Notes under the pieces: generated by a model
What the model saw: only the letters and a program-made list of their open reading frames with translations
Database searches by the model: none
Told to the model about the DNA's origin: nothing
DNA from: Paenibacillus eucommiae
Lineage (GTDB): Bacteria; Bacillota; Bacilli; Paenibacillales; NBRC-103111
Assembly (NCBI RefSeq): GCF_017874215.1
Contig: NZ_JAGGLB010000002.1
Span: 186,001-250,000, forward strand
Length of the DNA stretch: 64,000 nucleotides
Direction: 5' to 3'
In this document: one piece after another, positions 35,337-44,548 of the stretch
Layout of the letters: every line of letters begins with the position of its first letter
Numbering within the stretch: position 1 is the stretch's first letter
Program-made: the position numbers and the translations under genes

Positions 35337-38021
35337 TTAATGTAAAGCTTCGTAAGCTCTTACTACGACTGCAGCAAGCATCTCACGAGTCACCGGGCTT
35401 TGCGGCGCAAAATGTGTATCATCTGTTCCGTTCATAATTCCTGCTTGGACAACAGCTTCCAGCGCATAAACAGAAGTGCTTGCAGCTTTGTTCAAGTCCT
35501 TGAATTTACTTGGCTTTGCATCTGATGAAGGAAGCCCCAGGCCTCTTGTCAGCATAAGTGCAAGCTGTTCACGAGTTATCGTTTGATTAGGTGAGAAAAT
35601 GCCTTTATCCACCCCTTCTACGATACCTTGTTCTTTTACTGTAGTGATATAACCAGCATACCAACTGCCATCCGCTACATCTGTAAAGGAATTATTTGCT
35701 TTTTCTGGCACTGGCAGATTGAGAAGGCGAACTAGTGTGGCGGCAACCTCTGCACGAGTCACATACTTGGCAGGTGCATAGCCTTCCTCCCCTACTCCGT
35801 TCAGCAAACCAAGCTTGCCAGAAAGTGCAATGTATGGCTTGGCCCAATCGGCTGCCTGATCCCAATCCGCATAAATCGGCAGCGGCTGCTCATAACGTAC
35901 TACGCTTGGTGCTGCCTCATTTTGATAACCAGTAATAATAGCTGTATAATTTCCGTTTGACAATCCAGCAGGAACGTTCACGCTGCCGTCTTCTTCAGTT
36001 ACATAGGTTTTACCGCCCAGTTCAACACTAACTCCTGCTGCTGGTGTTACTGCAAGCTTATTGTTGGTCCAGTCCCAGGTTTCCTGAGTCACTTGAATAA
36101 GGAAAGGCTCGCCGCTGCGCGGACTCTCGGGAGTAAATGAAACCGAATGAATGAGCTGTGCATTAAACCCATAATAGATTTTCACTTGATCATGGTTGCG
36201 CAGTGCATACTCACCCATACCAAGGTCGGGATATACCCATTCCCCATCGCGGTACACAGCGAACATCCAGCCTTCAGTTTCAGTAGCTTTCGTTTCACCA
36301 ATACCAGACACAAGCTTGCCAAAACTGAATTCCTTGACTTCAAGCGCTATATTATTTTTTGTTGTGAGCTGCTCCAACGCATTTAGCGCATTAGTCGCTG
36401 TAACAACGCCACCTAACAGATGCGCCTTGTCTCCCTCAACATCAAGACGAATATTGACATTAGCCGACTCCACCTTGAAGGATTGCTCTGCTTTCACTAC
36501 AGAAGGTGCAGCGTCTTTCTGATAACCAGTTACTATGGCAGTGATAGGACCCTCTGAAGCTATTCCCTTAAAGAGCGCTTCGCCTTTTTCGTTGGTGTCC
36601 TGCTTCTGATCTCCAATTTGTACACTAACCCCCGCAGCTGCTGAGGTCACTTCTTTACTTTGCTCCCAATCCCATGTTGATTTCTCCACATGAACGGTGA
36701 AAGGTTGATTAACCTTTGGCTGAGCAGGATTCACTGTAATATTGCGGATGACCTGTGTGGCACCACCGTAATAAACAATGACCTGGTCACCCTTCTGAAG
36801 GGCAAAATCTCCCATGCCAACCTGAGGATAAATCCAGTCATTTCCTCTAAGCACACTGAACATCCAGCCATCATTGCCGGAAGCCTTAATATCCTGTACG
36901 CCGGAAATGTACTTTCCGTATGCTGAATCGACAACATCCAGCTTCAGGTTCTTTTGCTCAGCCAGTGCTTGTAAGGCTTCCAACGCATTGGATGCTTTTA
37001 CAGTACCGGAAGAAACTGTGCTTTGTGGACCTTCAACGCGTACCAGCGCTTCTTCTTGCGCTTGAATATGATAGTAAAGCGTGCCTTTTTTGGCAGTAAA
37101 TAATTGGTAGGCTGTCAAAGCCTGAAGCGCCTGCTCGGTCGACATCTGGTTCGATGCAGCTCCAATAGAATGAGCAAAGCCTCCATCTTTTTGCAGATAA
37201 GTGTACAGGTAGTCTACAAGGCCTTTATTTTTTGTGAAGGAAGCGCCTTGCGGGTCCATGCCTAAGCTTGTTAAGGCGATGATAACCTGTGCCGCACTGT
37301 CACTGTTTTCCCCCATGTCACTAAAGCCACCGCTTGCTTTTTGCTGTGAAGAAAGCCAAGCAACGGCTTGATCCACTGCTTTTTTCACATCAGGTTGCTT
37401 CTCATAGTAAGGGGCAAGCGCCGAAAGCGCCATTGCAGTTACATCTATGCTGCTTGGCTCATCAGCCACATATGCCCAGCCTTTTCCCGCAGCTTGAGAT
37501 TTAAGCAGCCAACTAATCAGGCTTTCCGCGGTGTTAACCGCTGTTGACGGGATGGTATATTCCCCGCTGTTCAGTGCCAGCAAACCAAAGATCGCACCCA
37601 TTGTCCCTTTTTTCGTTAAATCGGGATGGTTGTATATTGCTTCGATCAGATTATATCCGCCAAAGCTCGTTGGGTCACCACCAAGTGACTTCACGATCAG
37701 CACAGTTCTTTCATAATCAGTTGCACTGTCCAGCTTCCCATTTACTTGCTTGAGCTTGCCTTCCAGAGCATCTAAATAGCCTGCAGGTACACTGCTTCCA
37801 GAACGAGCTAGAGCAAATACCGACCAATCGGTAGCGTCTGCTTTCTGTAAATAACCGCTTGCTCCTTCTAACGCCTTTGACAAGCTGGCAGCACTGTCGG
37901 CAGATTCTGCCTGAACAACATTTACAGCTCTCGCCAAGCCTACAGATTGAAATACCAATAAGAAGGCTAATACGGTGAGAACAAGTCTCCAATTTCTACT
38001 TTTCTTCAAAAACAATTCCAC
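35337..38021 (-). CDS. SLH-anchored transcobalamin-like surface protein
   Basis: 894 aa. Order: signal peptide (about 1-36, ending near ARAVNVVQA); terpenoid-toroid/prenyltransferase repeats (about 45-335: YNHPDLTKKGTMGAIFGLLA, DVTAMALSALAPYYEK, SDSAAQVIIALTSLGMDPQG, STEQALQALTAYQLF); DUF4430 domain 1 (about 345-430); an Ig-like segment; DUF4430 domain 2 (about 545-635, with GWMFAVYRDGEWVYPDLGMG); a second Ig-like segment; three SLH domains (about 715-894). The toroid plus DUF4430 order is that of eukaryotic transcobalamin and intrinsic factor. GTG 38021, AGGAG eight bases upstream. It is the first gene after the cobalamin riboswitch. Confidence 0.9.
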   Translation of the reverse strand: MELFLKKSRNWRLVLTVLAFLLVFQSVGLARAVNVVQAESADSAASLSKALEGASGYLQKADATDWSVFALARSGSSVPAGYLDALEGKLKQVNGKLDSATDYERTVLIVKSLGGDPTSFGGYNLIEAIYNHPDLTKKGTMGAIFGLLALNSGEYTIPSTAVNTAESLISWLLKSQAAGKGWAYVADEPSSIDVTAMALSALAPYYEKQPDVKKAVDQAVAWLSSQQKASGGFSDMGENSDSAAQVIIALTSLGMDPQGASFTKNKGLVDYLYTYLQKDGGFAHSIGAASNQMSTEQALQALTAYQLFTAKKGTLYYHIQAQEEALVRVEGPQSTVSSGTVKASNALEALQALAEQKNLKLDVVDSAYGKYISGVQDIKASGNDGWMFSVLRGNDWIYPQVGMGDFALQKGDQVIVYYGGATQVIRNITVNPAQPKVNQPFTVHVEKSTWDWEQSKEVTSAAAGVSVQIGDQKQDTNEKGEALFKGIASEGPITAIVTGYQKDAAPSVVKAEQSFKVESANVNIRLDVEGDKAHLLGGVVTATNALNALEQLTTKNNIALEVKEFSFGKLVSGIGETKATETEGWMFAVYRDGEWVYPDLGMGEYALRNHDQVKIYYGFNAQLIHSVSFTPESPRSGEPFLIQVTQETWDWTNNKLAVTPAAGVSVELGGKTYVTEEDGSVNVPAGLSNGNYTAIITGYQNEAAPSVVRYEQPLPIYADWDQAADWAKPYIALSGKLGLLNGVGEEGYAPAKYVTRAEVAATLVRLLNLPVPEKANNSFTDVADGSWYAGYITTVKEQGIVEGVDKGIFSPNQTITREQLALMLTRGLGLPSSDAKPSKFKDLNKAASTSVYALEAVVQAGIMNGTDDTHFAPQSPVTREMLAAVVVRAYEALH

Positions 38022-38062
38022 GGCAACTGCTCCTCTTCCCTAAATAAGTTATGAAACGTCCA

Positions 38063-38093
38063 AACAAAAAAGCACTCCCATTTGGGAATGCTA
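38063..38093 (-). terminator. riboswitch-controlled terminator
   Basis: On the minus strand AGCATTCCCA, loop AA, TGGGAGTGCT, TTTTTTG. It lies between the cobalamin aptamer and the first structural gene, with 40 bases to the GTG start, so ligand binding most likely acts by premature termination. Confidence 0.9.
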
Positions 38094-38202
38094 GACTATG
38101 TTAGCGACAATAAATGAAAGGCTAGAGACAAGGTTGACCTTAGACCTCACATCTATCCGTCCGCACACATACCCCTATTCCTCGTAGGTTGAATGTTAAA
38201 GA

Positions 38203-38375
38203 AACAGGCAGGTCTCCTGGCTTATGAGTCATCGCTGCTTCTGCCATCTTCCCGCTGCAGCCGTTAAAGCTTAGGCAGTGATATTCAATCAGAAGTGCTA
38301 CTCATATACAGTGGCGGGACCGCGCCGGTTAGAACCGGACTTCCCTATTAAGCTGATCACTCAGCACCTGAATCC
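38203..38375 (-). promoter_or_regulatory. cobalamin riboswitch
   Basis: Read on the minus strand, the element starts AGGTGCTGAGTGATC, contains AGGGAAGTCCGGT..ACCGG, the almost invariant GTCCCGCCACTG box, and ends AAGCCAGGAGACCTGCCTG, the classical 3' stem of B12 riboswitches. Distance and order of the conserved blocks fit the family. High cobalamin should fold the downstream terminator and shut off the transport operon. Confidence 0.96.
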
Positions 38376-38431
38376 ATTCGATATGATGTTTGTTTGTTCT
38401 ACATGATGTTATCATTCGATCCCGATTTTGT

Positions 38432-39352
38432 CTATTGAAAGATGCCTTGTATCAAAAGCGAGATTGACATCAGCAAACCGCAGCGAATCGCAGCTTTAAG
38501 TGAGGCTCCCAGCAAGGGCAGGTAGGCCTGCGAAGGATTTTTGTCCTGAAGCTGCTTGTACACCTTATAAACAGGAAGGAAAGTAACCAGTGCGAGAAGC
38601 ACATATATGGGCATAACTCCTATGATCACACAAACCAGCAAGCTCAAGTAGGCCAGAATAAGCAAAAATTTCGAGATTTGCAGGGCTCTCCGTTCTCCCC
38701 ATACGACTACCAAAGTAAGCTTACCCGACTCCTTATCCGACTGCCAGTGCAGAAAATGATGATTGAATAAAATTAATGTGGTGAGCAGACCGATCGGCAG
38801 AGAAAGCATCAAGGCGCGATAATCGAACTGCAGTGTCTGTACAAAATAAGTACCCATTACCGGGAGAATCCCGAATGATACCAAGATCGCCACCTCACTG
38901 TATCCCTTGCCCCGATAGCCGAACTTTAAAGGCGGAGCCACATAGAAGTAAGCGATTAAAGCCCCTATGCCCCCAAAAATAAGCACACCCCATCCTGTAT
39001 AAAAGCTAAGAATAATTCCGCATATCAGGGCTATCCCCAATAACATCCAGGTCAAAGCGGCGAATATCCGCTCAGTTACGATCCCGTTAGCCAAATATCC
39101 GGAGTTCGTACTGATTGTAGAAGCAGTTTCTTTAGCGGCCACGTCCACTCCGTTGCGAAAATCCCATAAATCATTAATCATGTTGGAAAAAAGATGCGCT
39201 GCCCCAGCTCCCACGAGCGTGATCACAAACAAAAACGGATGAAAAATACCTTCCCAGGCATAAGCTCCCATAGCACCAAGGATAACCGGGATGATCATAA
39301 CAGGGATAACCCGAAATCTTGAAGCTTTCATAAATAAATTCAGCTTGTTCAT
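38432..39352 (-). CDS. UbiA-family prenyltransferase (MenA-like)
   Basis: 306 aa, about nine membrane helices. Both Asp-rich motifs are present: NMINDLWDFRNGVD (NDxxDxxxD, about 58-71) and HHFLHWQSDKESGKLTLVV (about 208). The second motif is the MenA kind. AGGAG precedes ATG 39352. It may prenylate 1,4-dihydroxy-2-naphthoate for menaquinone or a related acceptor; with no menaquinone genes beside it, it may be a paralogue. It lies upstream of the riboswitch on the same strand but outside its control. Confidence 0.88.
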   Translation of the reverse strand: MNKLNLFMKASRFRVIPVMIIPVILGAMGAYAWEGIFHPFLFVITLVGAGAAHLFSNMINDLWDFRNGVDVAAKETASTISTNSGYLANGIVTERIFAALTWMLLGIALICGIILSFYTGWGVLIFGGIGALIAYFYVAPPLKFGYRGKGYSEVAILVSFGILPVMGTYFVQTLQFDYRALMLSLPIGLLTTLILFNHHFLHWQSDKESGKLTLVVVWGERRALQISKFLLILAYLSLLVCVIIGVMPIYVLLALVTFLPVYKVYKQLQDKNPSQAYLPLLGASLKAAIRCGLLMSISLLIQGIFQ

Positions 39353-39400
39353 TGTAAGCTCCTTTTTTTATCCTGTCAGATTTTCAATAGATGGTGATGC

Positions 39401-40273
39401 TCACATAAAACCTTGCTTCTCACGGCGGTATTTCCCCGGTGGGACCCCAACCTGCTTACGGAATACACGAATAAAATAATTGTAATCGGTAAATCCTGCT
39501 TGCTCTGCAATAAGCGGAATTGGCGTATTGTTATTCATGAGCAGCCTTTTTACCTCCTCGATCCGTAAAGCCTGCAAGTATTGAAGAGGCGTCATCCCCG
39601 TGTAGATTTTCAGGCATCTGGCCAAATAATCAATATTATACTGCAGCTTCTTTTGCATCAATGCAGCGGAAAAAGGCAGGGTTATGTTTTTTTTCAAATA
39701 ATCTTCAACCAGCTTGCAAATTTGAAATGATCTTGTAGGAATTTGGCTGGCCATAACCAAATCCTGCATCTGGCTAAAAAACTGCAGCTGCAGCGACTGC
39801 AATCGCAGCACGTTGGATAGCGTAAATGTGCTATGTACGTGCAGCAGCTCCCTTAGAGTAGGAATGAAAGGAGCCAGATCCGTATGGACAAATTTAGGCA
39901 AATACATCATCTGTTCAGAAGGTGCCTCATCACGCTCAGTACCTTTGCGCATCAGAGAAGACCATTGAATTTGTTTGTCGGAAATCAGCGTGGGTGCAGC
40001 CGTATGCACAAAATGCATCCAATAGATCTCCGTCTCTTCTTCGCACTTGCGGTACCCCCAATGTGACTTCCCTGGTTCCAGAACAAGCATGTTGCCTGCC
40101 CCGATCTCATATTCCTTTCCTTCCTCAGCCATATATAACGTTCCCCGGACAACGATCAGCATATCATACACTTGAAAGTTGCGATGAAAATGGCATTCTC
40201 CAGGATGCCACATCCCATGCCCTATCGTAATAAATTGCGGCAAAGGCGGTATATCGAGCTGCAAACATTCCAT
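39401..40273 (-). CDS. AraC-family transcriptional regulator
   Basis: 290 aa. Cupin sensor (about 25-100: WHPGECHFHRNFQVYDMLIV) and a C-terminal pair of HTH motifs (about 195-285: MQKKLQYNIDYLARCLKIY and IAEQAGFTDYNYFIRVFRK). GAGGGAG before ATG 40273. It is divergent from the glycosidase-like gene at 40436 (162 bp between) and probably activates it. The UbiA gene follows it on the same strand after 48 bp. Confidence 0.9.
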   Translation of the reverse strand: MECLQLDIPPLPQFITIGHGMWHPGECHFHRNFQVYDMLIVVRGTLYMAEEGKEYEIGAGNMLVLEPGKSHWGYRKCEEETEIYWMHFVHTAAPTLISDKQIQWSSLMRKGTERDEAPSEQMMYLPKFVHTDLAPFIPTLRELLHVHSTFTLSNVLRLQSLQLQFFSQMQDLVMASQIPTRSFQICKLVEDYLKKNITLPFSAALMQKKLQYNIDYLARCLKIYTGMTPLQYLQALRIEEVKRLLMNNNTPIPLIAEQAGFTDYNYFIRVFRKQVGVPPGKYRREKQGFM

Positions 40274-40435
40274 ACTCTCCCTCTACTTCCCTCCCATTTG
40301 TATAAAGCTATTATATCAGTCATAGATTAAAGTCGTAAATGTCCTATTTTTATCGTTATTGCTCTATACGTGTCTAGTGCTGTTCGTTATATTGAAAGGG
40401 TAGATTTCAAAACCAATATGACAGGAGCTGCAAAC

Positions 40436-42415
40436 ATGAGATTCCGCCAAATACATCTAGATTTCCATACTTCCGAAGCTATTCCAGCGATAGGTGCATC
40501 CTTCAATAAAGAGCAATTCCAGCAAATGCTTAAGAAGGGGCATGTAGATTCGATCACGATATTTTCCAAGTGTCATCACGGATGGGCGTATCATCCTAGC
40601 GAAGCAAATACTATACATCCCGGCTTACAATTCGATTTGCTGGGTGCAATGATTGAGGCTGCACATGAGATTGATGTAAAAACACCGGTATACCTTTCTG
40701 CAGGGTTAGATGAGAAGCTCACCTTACAGCATCCCGAGTGGCTGGTGCGTGACAAGCAGGAACAGACATCCTGGGTACAGAGCTTTCTGGATCCTGGCTA
40801 CCATTTATTTTGCTTGAACTCACCTTATTTAGATGTCCTGCTGAAGCAAATCGAAGAAGTCGTAACGAGCTATGACACAGACGGCATTTTCCTGGATATC
40901 GTTGGCGAACGCGCTTGTTACTGCCATACCTGTATGAATGAATTAAGAAGCGAGGGACTAGATCCCAGAGATGATCAAGCTGTATTTGAACAAGCCAAAC
41001 GTACCTATGCCAAGTATACGCGACGTGTGAATGAACTCGTCCATTCCCTTAGTCCCGGTCTGCCTGTCTTCCACAATGGAGGACATATTAGCCGCGGCCG
41101 CAGAGACTTGGCCCAGATGAATTCCCATTTGGAACTGGAGTCTTTGCCTACTGGGGGCTGGGGCTATGACCATTTCCCTTTGTCCGCCCGTTATGCCCAA
41201 ACGCTAGGCATGCCTTTTCTGGGAATGACCGGGAAGTTCCACACGACATGGGGCGAGTTTGGAGGCTACAAGCATCCGAATGCTTTGCGGTATGAAGCTG
41301 CCCTTAGCATCGCCAATGGCGCCAGATGCTCGATTGGCGACCAGATGCACCCAAGCGGGCTGTTGGATGAAGCTACCTACTCGACCATTGGCGCAGCTTA
41401 TGCTGAGGTTGAGGAAAAAGAAGCTTGGTGCATAGGTGCAACTAATGTTGCTGATGTTGCACTGCTATCCTTAGAGGCTGTAAGAGGAGATAAGCTTGCT
41501 TTAACTCATGAGAATCGTGGGGTCAACTCGGATACAGGGGCTATACGCATGCTTTTGGAAGGCAAGCTGCTGTTTGATGTCATCGATATGCAAGCAGATT
41601 TCAACGATTATCGCGTACTGATTTTGCCTGATGAGGTGCTGATGTCAGTAGAACTAACGGAAAAGATACAGCAGTTTGTCAGCAATGGCGGTAAGGTACT
41701 GGCTACCGGAAGAAGCGGTCTCAACCAGCAAGGGGACGCCTTCGCCATAGATTTAGGAGTATCCTGGATCGGAGAAAATCCTTACAAGCCGGATTATTTC
41801 AAGCCACACTTTGAGCTGCGCAATCTCCATCCGGCTGCTTACATTTTCTATGCCGATGGCCAGCAGATTGCTTTAAATGGTGGAACTGAGCTTGGGCACC
41901 GGGAAGAACCTTACTTTAATCGGGAAGCGTTCAAGTTCTGCTCCCATCAGCATACACCGAGCTCCGGCAGCATTTCTGGTCCTGGCATGGTCGAAGGGCC
42001 GGCAGGGATCTATATCGCCTGGAATGTATTCGATGACTATGCGACAAAAGGCAGCCTGATTCTGAAAGAGGTTGTTTTACACGCACTCGACCGCCTTCTC
42101 CCCGGCAAAAGCCTGGCAACAACGCTGCCTGTGCAAGGTATTGTAACCCTTCAGTTCCAAGAGCAGGAGAAAAGATATGTAAACCATTTGCTCTACGCCT
42201 CCCCCGTGAAACGCGGAAATGGTGTTGAAGTTATTGAGGATTTAGTTCCGATTCACGATGTGCAGGTTTCATTAAGGCTTCCAGTACCAGCCAAGCGGGT
42301 GCTGCTCGCCCCTCAGGGCAGTGAATTGCCGATGCAGCAGGAGAATGGACTGCTCACTTATACCGTTCCAGAAGTGAGTTGTCATCAAATGGTTGTCATT
42401 GAAGTGCAGGAATAA
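40436..42415 (+). CDS. glycoside-hydrolase-like protein (GHL6 plus trimerisation domain)
   Basis: 659 aa from ATG 40436, where AGGAG lies eight bases upstream. The N-terminal ~340 residues form an amylase-like TIM barrel of the type called hypothetical glycosyl hydrolase 6: MRFRQIHLDFHTSE, FSKCHHGWAYHPS, DTDGIFLDIVG (likely catalytic Asp), CYCHTC and MTGKFHTTWGEFGGYK. The middle (about 360-500) resembles the GH42 beta-galactosidase trimerisation domain (YRVLILPDEVLMSVE, GGKVLATGRSG). No signal peptide, so it is cytoplasmic. Relatives include alpha-fucosidase-like enzymes. Adjacent AraC gene implies induction by a glycan. Confidence 0.8.
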   Translation: MRFRQIHLDFHTSEAIPAIGASFNKEQFQQMLKKGHVDSITIFSKCHHGWAYHPSEANTIHPGLQFDLLGAMIEAAHEIDVKTPVYLSAGLDEKLTLQHPEWLVRDKQEQTSWVQSFLDPGYHLFCLNSPYLDVLLKQIEEVVTSYDTDGIFLDIVGERACYCHTCMNELRSEGLDPRDDQAVFEQAKRTYAKYTRRVNELVHSLSPGLPVFHNGGHISRGRRDLAQMNSHLELESLPTGGWGYDHFPLSARYAQTLGMPFLGMTGKFHTTWGEFGGYKHPNALRYEAALSIANGARCSIGDQMHPSGLLDEATYSTIGAAYAEVEEKEAWCIGATNVADVALLSLEAVRGDKLALTHENRGVNSDTGAIRMLLEGKLLFDVIDMQADFNDYRVLILPDEVLMSVELTEKIQQFVSNGGKVLATGRSGLNQQGDAFAIDLGVSWIGENPYKPDYFKPHFELRNLHPAAYIFYADGQQIALNGGTELGHREEPYFNREAFKFCSHQHTPSSGSISGPGMVEGPAGIYIAWNVFDDYATKGSLILKEVVLHALDRLLPGKSLATTLPVQGIVTLQFQEQEKRYVNHLLYASPVKRGNGVEVIEDLVPIHDVQVSLRLPVPAKRVLLAPQGSELPMQQENGLLTYTVPEVSCHQMVVIEVQE

Positions 42416-42452
42416 GCAGTTCAATGGTCCCGTCTGCTGACTATCTGTAGGA

Positions 42453-42720
42453 AAAACGCCTTGTAACGTCCTAAGAGGTACGTGTTCGTGACGCTAGCGC
42501 TTGGAGGAGGTAAAGGGTATGGGCTCCAGCCACTGTTAAAGATTTGTTCCCTTGAATGGAATGGATGAGAGGGTTGGAACAAATCTTTAAAGGCGGACGC
42601 TTCCGATCTTCCGCCCACACCCCTTCCCTCTTCTCAGCTACAATCGTATGAATGGCATGAACACCAAGATCAAACGGACTGCCAGCAAGGGTTTTTCTCT
42701 TGGTCGGAGGAGATTTCCCC
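42453..42720. repeat. large hairpin repeat, copy 2
   Basis: Same layout as copy 1. Inner stem AAAGATTTGTTCC 42538-42550 with 42576-42588 (perfect 13 bp); outer stem around GGGTATGGGC with GCCCACACCCC, more mismatches than in copy 1. The left-end hairpin is decayed (ACGCCTTGTAACGT). It sits 37 bp after the glycosidase stop. Confidence 0.9.
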
Positions 42721-42783
42721 TCTGGCAAAGGCACTGGGCATGAAGACGGCCCCGCCAGCACGTACAACGGAGCGGATCTGCTA

Positions 42784-42861
42784 CTTTAACGATGTTTTTC
42801 ATCGTTAACGTGACGGTTTGACCTGGAACACGTACTTTAACGATGAAAAACATCGTTAAGT
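42784..42861. repeat. pair of phased palindromes
   Basis: Centres at 42797 (T-loop) and 42848 (A-loop), 51 bp apart. Arms TTAACGATG/CATCGTTAA are perfect in both. The spacer shares GTGAC...TGACCTGGAA with the spacer between the third and fourth palindromes at 22081-22110. Confidence 0.9.
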
Positions 42862-42906
42862 GAAGCGCACGCTCAAACCCGCACGCCACAAAACAGGACT
42901 GATACG

Positions 42907-42950
42907 AAACTGGACTGCTAGCATGCCTTTGTTTCCTGAACGAAAGGGAG
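42907..42950. repeat. extra copy of the downstream segment of the large repeat
   Basis: AAACTGGACTGCTAGC...TTTCCTGAACGAAAGGGA matches the segment at 56996-57036 (AAACGGACTGCCAGC...TTTCCTGACCGAAAGGA). It lies after, not before, the palindrome pair, so the order of modules varies. The rest of 42950-43060 shows nothing I recognise. Confidence 0.6.
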
Positions 42951-43060
42951 AATGACTATAAGGAATAGGGGGACTTCCTTATTGATTCCATGATTCATAT
43001 ATTTCAATTTTTTGGCACTTTACCGCTGTAAAGCGTTTGAAATTTCTTATCTCTTAATAA

Positions 43061-43098
43061 AACCAATTTTGTCTGCACGCAGACGAACTGGTTTTTTT
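43061..43098 (+). terminator. terminator or attenuator upstream of alr
   Basis: AACCA / TGGTT outer pairs and a GTCTGC / GCAGAC inner stem, then seven Ts. It is 160 bp before the alr start and 640 bp after the nearest upstream gene, so it either ends an unseen short transcript or is an attenuator in an alr leader. Confidence 0.75.
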
Positions 43099-43137
43099 CT
43101 TATTTTTGATGTATCCTGTGAAGACTTCTGCGAAGAC

Positions 43138-43190
43138 TTTGTTCAAATCCACATAAGCTTGGGAATATTTTCTCGTTTTCTAACATACCA
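43138..43190 (+). promoter_or_regulatory. alr upstream block shared with ald
   Basis: TTTGTTCAAATCCACA followed 42 bp later (first base to first base) by CTAACAnACCAAnC. The same two boxes with the same spacing precede ald at 44436. TATAGTATAAAGG downstream is a possible -10 region. Confidence 0.65.
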
Positions 43191-43254
43191 AGCCTTCACT
43201 TCCTTTCATATAGTATAAAGGATAGTAAATTCAAGAGTGAGGACGATTTAAATC

Positions 43255-44424
43255 GTGAATACATTCAGTTATCGCAACACATGGGTTGAAATTTCTCTGG
43301 ATGCCATTTATCAAAATGCAGCTATGTTTAAAGCCAAATTGAGTGAATCCTGCTTGCTTATGGCTGTAGTGAAAGCTGATGGGTATGGACATGGAGCTGA
43401 AGAGGTTGCACGCTCGGCCATTCAAGCAGGTGCCAATTATTTGGGTGTGGCTTTCCTGGAGGAGGCATTGCAGCTTCGGAAGGCTGGAATAGAACACCCA
43501 ATACTGCTTCTTGGTTACACACCGCCGCATGCGGTTGAGGCAGCAGTTAAGCATCACATTACTATAACTGTTGGTTCAGATGCTGAGCTGCAGCAATTAA
43601 TAGCATGCACAGAACAACTGGGTATGCAGGCGCGTACACATCTTAAAGTGGATTCGGGCATGTCCCGTCTTGGCCTCACCACCTTCGATGAAGCACAAGC
43701 TTTATGTGAGAAAGCAGCCGGTTCCCGATTTGTTAAGCTTGAAGGCTTGTTTACCCATTTTGCAACTGCAGAAAGTGAAGATTCCTCTTTTACCGACCAA
43801 CAATTTCAATTCTTCACTTCCTTGATTGAGCATCTTGAGAAGCATCAAATCCATATTCCCATTAAACACTGCTGCAATAGTGCAGGGACTATCAATTTTC
43901 CTCATATGCACTTGGATATGGTTCGAATCGGCATAAGTCTCTATGGTTTACTACCTTCAGGTGCGGACTCCCACCCAGCTTATCCGCTCCAACCCGCAAT
44001 GAGCTTGAAATCGGAGATTTCTTCTATTAGAAGTGTTGCAAAGCAGCAATCTGTCAGCTACGGCCGTACCTTTCAGACTATGAAAACCAGCCAGATTGCC
44101 ACCCTGCCTATCGGCTATGCTGATGGAGTCCCACGCCTGCTTTCCAACATCGGCTCTGTTCTGATTCGTGGACAAAGGGTACCGATTGCCGGCAGAATTT
44201 GTATGGATCAAATGATGCTTGATGTAACCGGGCTCCCCGACGTACAGATAGGTGATGAAGTTACATTAATCGGCCGCTGCGGTGAGCTATCTATCTCCAG
44301 CAATGAAATTGCTGCGTTAACTCATTCCATCAACTATGAAGTTGTTTGTTCTATTGGTAAAAGGGTGCCCCGGGTCTACACTCAAAATGGACATCCCATG
44401 AAAATCAAAGGGCATCTCATTTAA
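43255..44424 (+). CDS. alr: alanine racemase
   Basis: 389 aa. It supplies D-alanine for peptidoglycan. AVVKADGYGHGAEEVA holds the PLP lysine (about 40), LKVDSGMSRLG is the conserved barrel strand, IGYADGVPR lies near the second catalytic region and the C-terminal domain has GRICMDQMMLDVTG. GTG 43255 is the start, with GAGGA about 10 bases upstream. It is followed by ald, and both share an upstream control block, so L-/D-alanine interconversion and breakdown are probably co-regulated, for example in sporulation or germination. Confidence 0.97.
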   Translation: MNTFSYRNTWVEISLDAIYQNAAMFKAKLSESCLLMAVVKADGYGHGAEEVARSAIQAGANYLGVAFLEEALQLRKAGIEHPILLLGYTPPHAVEAAVKHHITITVGSDAELQQLIACTEQLGMQARTHLKVDSGMSRLGLTTFDEAQALCEKAAGSRFVKLEGLFTHFATAESEDSSFTDQQFQFFTSLIEHLEKHQIHIPIKHCCNSAGTINFPHMHLDMVRIGISLYGLLPSGADSHPAYPLQPAMSLKSEISSIRSVAKQQSVSYGRTFQTMKTSQIATLPIGYADGVPRLLSNIGSVLIRGQRVPIAGRICMDQMMLDVTGLPDVQIGDEVTLIGRCGELSISSNEIAALTHSINYEVVCSIGKRVPRVYTQNGHPMKIKGHLI

Positions 44425-44435
44425 GGCTGATCGTA

Positions 44436-44490
44436 TTTGTTCAAATCCACAAAAACAATGTCGTTTTTTCTCAATTCCTAACAAACCAAA
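44436..44490 (+). promoter_or_regulatory. ald upstream block shared with alr
   Basis: TTTGTTCAAATCCACA at 44436-44451 and CTAACAAACCAAAC from 44478, again 42 bp apart. TTTTTTCTC before the second box is also shared. It starts just 12 bp after the alr stop, so ald has its own promoter. Confidence 0.65.
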
Positions 44491-44548
44491 CTTCCGTTTA
44501 ATTCCTTATACTTGGTAAAGAGTATAAATTGAAGGAGAATGATCTGCT

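Noticed and set aside
38432-39352. UbiA prenyltransferase as part of the B12 regulon
   Set aside because: It ends before the aptamer begins, so the riboswitch controls only the genes after it.
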